From NCBI RefSeq assembly GCF_031846565.1, contig NZ_JAVRHL010000002.1, positions 558,001-622,000 of the forward strand: a DNA stretch of 64,000 bases, written 5' to 3'. Position numbers and translations under genes: made by a program. The DNA is from Tropicimonas_B omnivorans (GTDB lineage: Bacteria > Pseudomonadota > Alphaproteobacteria > Rhodobacterales > Rhodobacteraceae). Positions 58,888 through 64,000 of this stretch are shown piece by piece (position 1 is the first letter of the stretch; each line of letters begins with the position of its first letter). The notes beneath the pieces are model-generated. The model was not told where the DNA came from. It was given only the letters and a program-made list of their open reading frames with translations, and made no database searches.

Positions 58888-60267
58888 TCAGTCCAGCCGG
58901 CCCCAAAGGTCGTATTCCGAGGCTTCGTCCACCGTCACCGTGACGATGTCACCGGGGGTCAGGGCCTCGTGCCTCTCGTCGATGAAGAGGTGTCCGTCGA
59001 TTTCCGGCGCGTCGCCTTTCGTGCGGCAGGTGGCGCCATCGGCGTCCACCGCGTCCACGATCACGTCCATCCGCTGCCCGACCTTGGCGTCGAGCTTGGC
59101 TGCGCTGATCGCCTGCGCCTTCTCCATGAAGCGGTCCCATCGCTCCTGCTTGACGTCGTCCGGCACATGGTCCGGCAGCTCGTTCGACCGGGCGCCGGCG
59201 ACGTTCTCGTACTGAAAGCAGCCGACCCGGTCGAGCCGGGCCTCGTCCAGCCAGTCCAGAAGCGTCTCGAACTCCTCCTCGGTCTCGCCGGGATAGCCGA
59301 CGATGAAGGTGGAGCGCAGGGTGATGTCCGGACAGGCCGCGCGCCAGGCCGCGATCTCGTCCAGGGTCTTCGCCGCAGCGGCGGGCCGTGCCATGCGTCG
59401 CAGGGTGTCGGGATGAGCATGCTGGAACGGGATATCGAGGTAGGGCAGGACCAACCCCTCCGCCATCAGCGGGATCAGGTTGCGCACATGCGGGTAGGGG
59501 TAGACGTAGTGCAGCCGCACCCACGCCCCGAGCCGGCCGAGCTCGCGCGAAAGGTCCGTGATATGCGCGCGGACTTCGCTGTCCTTCCAGGGCGCCGCCG
59601 CGTGGCGCAGGTCGACGCCGTAGGCGGACGTATCCTGCGAGATCACGAGGAGTTCCTTCACGCCGGCCTCGACCAGCCGCTCCGCCTCCCGCAGCACGGC
59701 GTTCGCCGGGCGCGAGGCGAGCTTTCCGCGCATGTCGGGGATGATGCAGAACTTGCACTTGTGGTTACAGCCCTCGGAGATCTTGAGGTAGCTATAGTGC
59801 CGCGGCGTGAGCGAGACCTCCTGCGCGGGCAGAAGGTCGATGAAGGGATCGGGCGCAGGCGGCACGGCGGTATGGACGGCGTCCAGCACCTGCTCGTATT
59901 GATGCGGCCCCGTCACGGCCAAGACGGAGGGGTGCGCGCCGGTGATGTAATCCTCCTCGGCGCCGAGACATCCGGTGACGATCACCCTGCCGTTCTCCGC
60001 CAGCGCCTCACCGATGGCTTCGAGGCTCTCCGCCTTGGCGCTGTCGAGAAAACCGCAGGTGTTCACGATCACCGCGTCGGCGCCGGAATAGTCGGGGGAG
60101 ATGCCGTAGCCCTCAGCGCGCAGACGCGTGAGGATGCGCTCGCTGTCCACCAGGGCCTTGGGACAACCGAGCGAGACCATGCCGATGGTCGGCTGGCCGG
60201 GACGGGCATCTCCCTGCCTCAGACGGGCATGGGCGATGTCGGGGCGGAGATCGGGCGGGTTCTGCAT
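58888..60267 (-). CDS. rimO: Ribosomal protein S12 methylthiotransferase
   Basis: A radical SAM enzyme (459 residues) that adds a methylthio group to an Asp of ribosomal protein S12. The N-terminal MTTase domain has SLGCPKALVDSERI, NTCGFLDSAK and the TGCLGAEE cysteine. The radical SAM motif is EGCNHKCKFCIIPDMRG, and a TRAM domain ends the protein. It is convergent with msrB. A gap of 39 bases separates it from the AI-2E family gene upstream. Confidence 0.97.
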   Translation of the reverse strand: MQNPPDLRPDIAHARLRQGDARPGQPTIGMVSLGCPKALVDSERILTRLRAEGYGISPDYSGADAVIVNTCGFLDSAKAESLEAIGEALAENGRVIVTGCLGAEEDYITGAHPSVLAVTGPHQYEQVLDAVHTAVPPAPDPFIDLLPAQEVSLTPRHYSYLKISEGCNHKCKFCIIPDMRGKLASRPANAVLREAERLVEAGVKELLVISQDTSAYGVDLRHAAAPWKDSEVRAHITDLSRELGRLGAWVRLHYVYPYPHVRNLIPLMAEGLVLPYLDIPFQHAHPDTLRRMARPAAAAKTLDEIAAWRAACPDITLRSTFIVGYPGETEEEFETLLDWLDEARLDRVGCFQYENVAGARSNELPDHVPDDVKQERWDRFMEKAQAISAAKLDAKVGQRMDVIVDAVDADGATCRTKGDAPEIDGHLFIDERHEALTPGDIVTVTVDEASEYDLWGRLD

Positions 60268-60306
60268 GATCGGCGCGGTATAGGGCAGGCGGCGCGCCCT
60301 TGAAAG

Positions 60307-61344
60307 TCACACCTTGCCGTTGGCGCTCATCATCACGGCAAAGGGACGCGTGATACGGATTTCCGCCAGCACGATCACGAGGCTCGCGGTGAGCGGAACG
60401 GAGAGAATCGCGCCCGGAATGCCCCAGAGCGAGCCCCAGAAGGCCAGGGCGAGGAGGACAACGAAGGGCGACAGGTTGAATGTTCGCCCCATGAGGCGCG
60501 GCTCGAGAACGGAGCCGACATAGACCTGCGCCGCCGTCAGGGTCGCCAGCGACAGGCCCGCCATCGCGAAGGAGCCGAACTGGGCGAGGCACAGAAGGAC
60601 CGGGAACGCGACGCCGAGCAGCGAGCCGACATAGGGAATGTAGTTCAGGAACCCGATGAGAACGGCCCAGAAGATCGCGAACTCGATCCCGATCGCCCAC
60701 ATGATGATGAAGGAGACGAGACCGAGAACGGCGTTCACGAAGGTCTTCACCAGGAGATACTCGCCGATCCGCTCGTTGATCCGCGCCATGACCTCCAGCG
60801 TTTTCGCCCGGTCGTCGGGATCGCCGATGGCGCGGGTCAGCTTGGTGCCGAATCGCGCCCGCTCGGCGAGGAAGAACGACGCATAGAGGACGATCAGGAA
60901 GAGAGAGCCGCCGAGGCCGCGGAGCGAGTTCACGAGCGGTGTCACGAGCCGGCCGGTGTCGATCTGGTCGAACGTCGCTTCGCGCAGGCGCGCCCAGGTC
61001 GGTTGATCCTCGAAGCCGAGCCACGCCGCGCCACGTCCGATCACCGTGTCGAGATTGGCCTCGTAGCCCGGTATCGCGGCGACGACGCGGGCGAAGGTCG
61101 TCACGATCAGCGTGAAGAGAAGGGCGACGCCGATGGTGAAGCCCGCCAGGACGAAGAGCCGCAGGAGCCACGACGGCGCCCGGCCGAGTAGCGGCACGTT
61201 TCGCATCGCCTGCGCCGCGGCGATCAGGACGTAGACCGAGATGATCGCGGCGAGGATCGGCAGGAGCAGCGTCTGGCCCAGCCAGAGGAGCCAGCCGATC
61301 ATCAGCGCGATCGCAAGGGAATATGCAAGACTGGCCAGTGGCAT
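60307..61344 (-). CDS. AI-2E family transporter
   Basis: A 345-residue inner-membrane protein with about eight helices, N-terminal ALMIGWLLWLGQTLLLPILAAII and the family-typical central region (IGFLNYIPYVGSLLGV and PVLLCLAQ, then LEPRLMGRTFNLSPFVVLLALAFWGSLWGIPGA). The last run is the strongest family signature. Family members have been linked to autoinducer-2 export or Na+/H+ exchange; the role here is unknown. ATG 61344 was preferred over a TTG 30 bases up. Confidence 0.9.
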   Translation of the reverse strand: MPLASLAYSLAIALMIGWLLWLGQTLLLPILAAIISVYVLIAAAQAMRNVPLLGRAPSWLLRLFVLAGFTIGVALLFTLIVTTFARVVAAIPGYEANLDTVIGRGAAWLGFEDQPTWARLREATFDQIDTGRLVTPLVNSLRGLGGSLFLIVLYASFFLAERARFGTKLTRAIGDPDDRAKTLEVMARINERIGEYLLVKTFVNAVLGLVSFIIMWAIGIEFAIFWAVLIGFLNYIPYVGSLLGVAFPVLLCLAQFGSFAMAGLSLATLTAAQVYVGSVLEPRLMGRTFNLSPFVVLLALAFWGSLWGIPGAILSVPLTASLVIVLAEIRITRPFAVMMSANGKV

Positions 61345-61409
61345 GGACGCGATGCTGCCGTGCGGCGGCGGCAAAGTGAAGATGCCGCCGCGCGTTTCGG
61401 AACGTTAAA

Positions 61410-62171
61410 TCAGGGCCGGAGGCGCCAGCCGCTGCGGAAGATCCACCAGATGACCCCGAGACAGGCCGACATGAACAGCGCGACGGCCGCGAGGGACACC
61501 GCGATGGGCACGTCGGACACCCCGTAGAAGGACCAGCGAAACCCGGAAATCAGATAGAGGACCGGGTTGAAGAGCGTGACCGTCCGCCAGCCTTCGGGCA
61601 GCATCGAGACCGAGTAGAACGACCCGCCGAGGAAGACGAGCGGCGTGATGATCAGAAGCGGCACGAGCTGGAGCTGCTCGAAGTTCTTCGCCCATATGCC
61701 GATGATGAAGCCCAGGAGAGCGAAGCTGATACCGGTCAGCAGCAGGAACGCGACCATCCAGACCGGGTGCTCGATTCGCAGGTCGACGAAGAATGTGGAG
61801 GTCGCGAGGATGATCAGCGCGATCATGATGGACTTCGTCGCCGCCGCGCCGACGTAGCCGATCACGATCTCGATGAAGTTCACCGGGGCCGAGAGAAGCT
61901 CGTAGATCGTTCCGATGAACTTGGGGAAGTAGATCCCGAAGCTGGCATTGGTCACCGATTGCTGCAGCAGCGTGAGCATGATGAGGCCCGGCACGATGAA
62001 CGCGCCGTAGCTCACCCCCTCGACGCTCTCGATCCGCCCGCCGATGGCGGCCCCGAAGACGACGAAGTAGAGGATCGTGGACAGGACGGGAGAGACGATG
62101 CTCTGCAGGATCGTGCGGAACGTCCGCGTCATCTCGAAGACATAGATCGCCTTGATGGATCGCCAGTTCAT
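61410..62171 (-). CDS. ABC-2 type exporter permease
   Basis: A 253-residue permease with six helices and the ABC-2 signature near the end (NFEQLQLVPLLIITPLVFLGGSFYSVSMLPEGW, then NPVLYLISGFRW). It is of the YadH/NodJ branch. ATG 62171 overlaps the ATPase gene stop by four bases (ATGA), so the two form one exporter. The substrate is unknown; relatives carry polysaccharides, lipids or drugs. Confidence 0.93.
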   Translation of the reverse strand: MNWRSIKAIYVFEMTRTFRTILQSIVSPVLSTILYFVVFGAAIGGRIESVEGVSYGAFIVPGLIMLTLLQQSVTNASFGIYFPKFIGTIYELLSAPVNFIEIVIGYVGAAATKSIMIALIILATSTFFVDLRIEHPVWMVAFLLLTGISFALLGFIIGIWAKNFEQLQLVPLLIITPLVFLGGSFYSVSMLPEGWRTVTLFNPVLYLISGFRWSFYGVSDVPIAVSLAAVALFMSACLGVIWWIFRSGWRLRP

Positions 62172-63097
62172 GCGCCATGCTCCTCGAGAAGCCGCAGGAA
62201 CACGTCCTCCAGGCTCGATTGACGGGTCGACACGTCGGACAGGACCAGCCCCGCATCGGCGAGCGCGGCGATGAGCCGTGTTATGCCGGTGCGCTCCGCG
62301 CTTCGATCGAAGCTGTAGCTCAGATGGTGGCCGCCGTCGCCCAGCGTCACGTCGAAGGGGGCGAGGGCAGGGGGGAGCTCTGAAATCGGCTCGGCAAGTT
62401 CGATATGCAGTTCCTTCTGGCCGAGCTGGCTCAGCATCTGGGATTTCTCCTGAACCAGCATCAGCTCGCCGCGGTCGATGATGCCGATCCGGTCCGCCAT
62501 CTCCTCCGCTTCCTCGATGTAGTGCGTGGTGAGGATGATGGTCACGCCGCTGGCGCGGAGCTGTCGGACCAGGTTCCACATGTCCTTTCGAAGGGTGACG
62601 TCGACGCCGGCGGTCGGTTCGTCGAGGAACAGGACGCGCGGATCGTGGGACAGCGCCTTGGCGATCAGCACGCGGCGGCGCATCCCGCCCGACAGCTCGT
62701 TGTTCTTCGAGTTGCGCTTGTCCCAGAGCGACAGGGAGCGCAGCACCTCCTCGATCCGCGCATCGTCCCGCTTCTTGCCGAAGACGCCGCGGGAGAAGGC
62801 GACGGTGTTGCCGACCGTCTCGAAAGGTTCGATGGTGATTTCCTGCGGCACGAGGCCGATCAGCTCGCGGGCGCGGCGAAAGTCGGTGACGATATCATGT
62901 CCGCCGACGTGAACGGTGCCGCCCGTCGGTTTCACGAGGCCGCAGATGGCGGAGATCATTGTCGTCTTGCCAGCGCCGTTCGGGCCGAGAAGGGCGAGGA
63001 TTTCGCCTTCCTCTATGGTCAGGTCCACGCTCTTGAGAGCGGTGAAGCCGCCATCATAGGTCTTCGACAGACCCTTGATTTCGATAATGGCGCCCAT
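62168..63097 (-). CDS. ABC exporter ATPase
   Basis: A 309-residue ATPase (YadG-like). Walker A is GPNGAGKTT, the signature is LSGGMRRRVLIAKAL, Walker B is VLFLDEPTAGVD and the switch is LTTHYIEEAE. A C-terminal regulatory extension of about 90 residues follows the ATPase core. It powers the coupled permease. The upstream sequence to 63252 shows no gene. Confidence 0.94.
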   Translation of the reverse strand: MGAIIEIKGLSKTYDGGFTALKSVDLTIEEGEILALLGPNGAGKTTMISAICGLVKPTGGTVHVGGHDIVTDFRRARELIGLVPQEITIEPFETVGNTVAFSRGVFGKKRDDARIEEVLRSLSLWDKRNSKNNELSGGMRRRVLIAKALSHDPRVLFLDEPTAGVDVTLRKDMWNLVRQLRASGVTIILTTHYIEEAEEMADRIGIIDRGELMLVQEKSQMLSQLGQKELHIELAEPISELPPALAPFDVTLGDGGHHLSYSFDRSAERTGITRLIAALADAGLVLSDVSTRQSSLEDVFLRLLEEHGA

Positions 63098-63252
63098 CGG
63101 CTCCCCCGCTTGCTAGCACGATGCGATACCTAGCGTGGTGGGGCCCTGCACAAAAGCGCGATATTGAAGTCCCGGCTGTGCATGGATGCGAAAGTCAGCG
63201 CCGCGCGATCCGGCACCGGGCGCGGCGCCTCGTCTTGTTCCGCCTTCGCGGG

Positions 63253-63708
63253 TCAGGCCATCTGGCCGACCTGCTCCGCGATGAACTCCGAGATCGTGTG
63301 GAGGATCGAAAGGTCGACCAGGTGGTCCATGTCCGTCGGCTTGTGGCCGAGGCAGCACAACATCCCGTAGACGTCGTCATTTTCGAGCCGGACCGGAACG
63401 CCGACATGGCTGCCGATCGGAAGGAGGCGGGTCACGTCGAGCTCACGCGCCTTGAGGCACTTGCTGGTATCGAGGACGATGGCAGGGATTTTCTCCTCGT
63501 AGACCTGTCGGCAATAGGCCTCCTCGAACGGCCTCCAGTCGCCGACTCGCAGGTTTGTCGCGTCACTCGCAACGCTCACGGCGCGCATGACGCACGTCCC
63601 GTCCACGAACTCCGACAGATAGGCGACGTCCATGTCGTAGTAGCTGCGAACCGTTTCGAGGGCCGAGGGAATGGACAATCTGCAGGCATTGCTCTGAAGG
63701 GACATCAT
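63253..63708 (-). CDS. Single-domain GAF protein
   Basis: A protein of about 151 residues made of one GAF domain. The ends are RLSIPSALETVRSYYDMDVAYLSEFV and LVDLSILHTISEFIAEQVG; the core has SHVGVPVRLENDDVYGMLCCLG. The whole length is one sensor domain with no output domain, so it may act through partner proteins. The start is uncertain: ATG 63708 is used here, with GTG 63780 and ATG 63705 as alternatives. The ligand is unknown. Confidence 0.75.
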   Translation of the reverse strand: MMSLQSNACRLSIPSALETVRSYYDMDVAYLSEFVDGTCVMRAVSVASDATNLRVGDWRPFEEAYCRQVYEEKIPAIVLDTSKCLKARELDVTRLLPIGSHVGVPVRLENDDVYGMLCCLGHKPTDMDHLVDLSILHTISEFIAEQVGQMA

Positions 63709-63789
63709 GACACCAGATGGGAAGGATTTTCCCTCCTCTACCGGCCGGACATGAACAAGTTGCTTCCGATCGGCCGACACCGCCGCGGA

Positions 63790-63999
63790 TCAGCTGATCG
63801 GGATGCCGTCCCGGTCGAAATCCACGCCGTCGCCGCCGCATGGGAGGGTCGGGGTGCCGTCCTCAAGCAGGAAGTCCAGGACATTCTCGCCAGACCACGT
63901 CCGGATCGTCTCGCCCTCGCCGGTGAGGCCTTCGCCGATCGTCGTTCCGGTCTCGTAGTCCTGATACCTTGACAGAACGCTCGCGGCGGTGCCGTCCTC
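63790..63999 (-). CDS. Unknown protein, C-terminal part (cut by window edge)
   Basis: Seventy codons of an open frame on the minus strand run from the right edge to a stop at 63790-63792. The visible residues include QDYETGTTIGEGLTGEGET and LLEDGTPTLPCGGDGVDFDRDG. The Gly/Asp/Thr-rich composition resembles an exported or cell-surface protein, but no family is recognised. The start lies outside the window. Confidence 0.5.
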   Translation of the reverse strand, partial: EDGTAASVLSRYQDYETGTTIGEGLTGEGETIRTWSGENVLDFLLEDGTPTLPCGGDGVDFDRDGIPIS

Positions 64000-64000
64000 G

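Overview
The window is chromosomal DNA of a high-GC alphaproteobacterium, most likely order Rhodobacterales (Paracoccaceae/Roseobacteraceae). Evidence: strong GC bias at third codon positions; an aa3-type ctaD standing apart from other cox genes; a folB-folP-glmM run; a carA/yqeY divergent pair; lolC-lolD; an ilvC/Lrp pair; and an intergenic element (about 11967-12007) of a type common after genes in this order. I saw no tRNA, rRNA, CRISPR array, prophage, insertion sequence or replication origin. Both edges cut a gene.

Layout. 1-2952: folate and cell-wall precursor genes (3' part of folB, folP, glmM). 2982-7303: DMT exporter and ilvC on the minus strand, divergent from two tandem Lrp/AsnC regulators across a perfect palindrome, then a UbiH-like hydroxylase. 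7432-13458: GntR regulator, a GT2 glycosyltransferase with an N-terminal MshEN-type (possible c-di-GMP) module, carA, yqeY, a putative glycosyltransferase and a DUF2244 protein. 13651-22683: Tat-exported SDR, ctaD, lolCD, an APH-like kinase, a lipoprotein with a zinc-protease motif and parE. 22841-29564: epimerase, MATE exporter, orphan DUF4123 protein, aspartate aminotransferase, XRE regulator, SdhE and an LdtR-like MarR regulator. 29712-33388: DUF1194, glyoxalase, and a Slam-like outer-membrane protein paired with a TbpB-like lipoprotein. 33613-40533: thyX, cspA, thrS, MOSC protein, EF-hand protein, chorismate mutase and folD. 40538-46675: pdeM, a flavin-type stress protein, a ligase-associated Lhr helicase, and a MarR regulator divergent from a DHA2 exporter whose start is interrupted by a frameshift in a 7-G run.

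46915-56156 is the most distinctive region. It is a tightly overlapped catabolic island: a tripartite tricarboxylate transporter (tctC-B-A), two xylose-isomerase-like TIM barrels, an enolase-superfamily enzyme, a Gfo/Idh dehydrogenase, a DUF993 (DapA-like) protein and a TetR regulator. Two copies of the inverted repeat CTACC-N4-GGTAG lie on the promoters of tctC and the dehydrogenase gene, which implies local control by the TetR protein. The pathway appears to take up and degrade a carboxylated sugar or polyol; its substrate cannot be read from sequence.

56153-64000: NUDIX hydrolase, small conserved protein, M48 lipoprotein protease, GlsB-like stress membrane protein with an EcfG-type promoter, Tat-exported MsrB, RimO, an AI-2E family permease, an ABC-2 exporter pair, a GAF protein and the 3' end of an unknown gene. 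Similar EcfG-like motifs precede glsB and the Tat-SDR gene, suggesting a shared general stress response.
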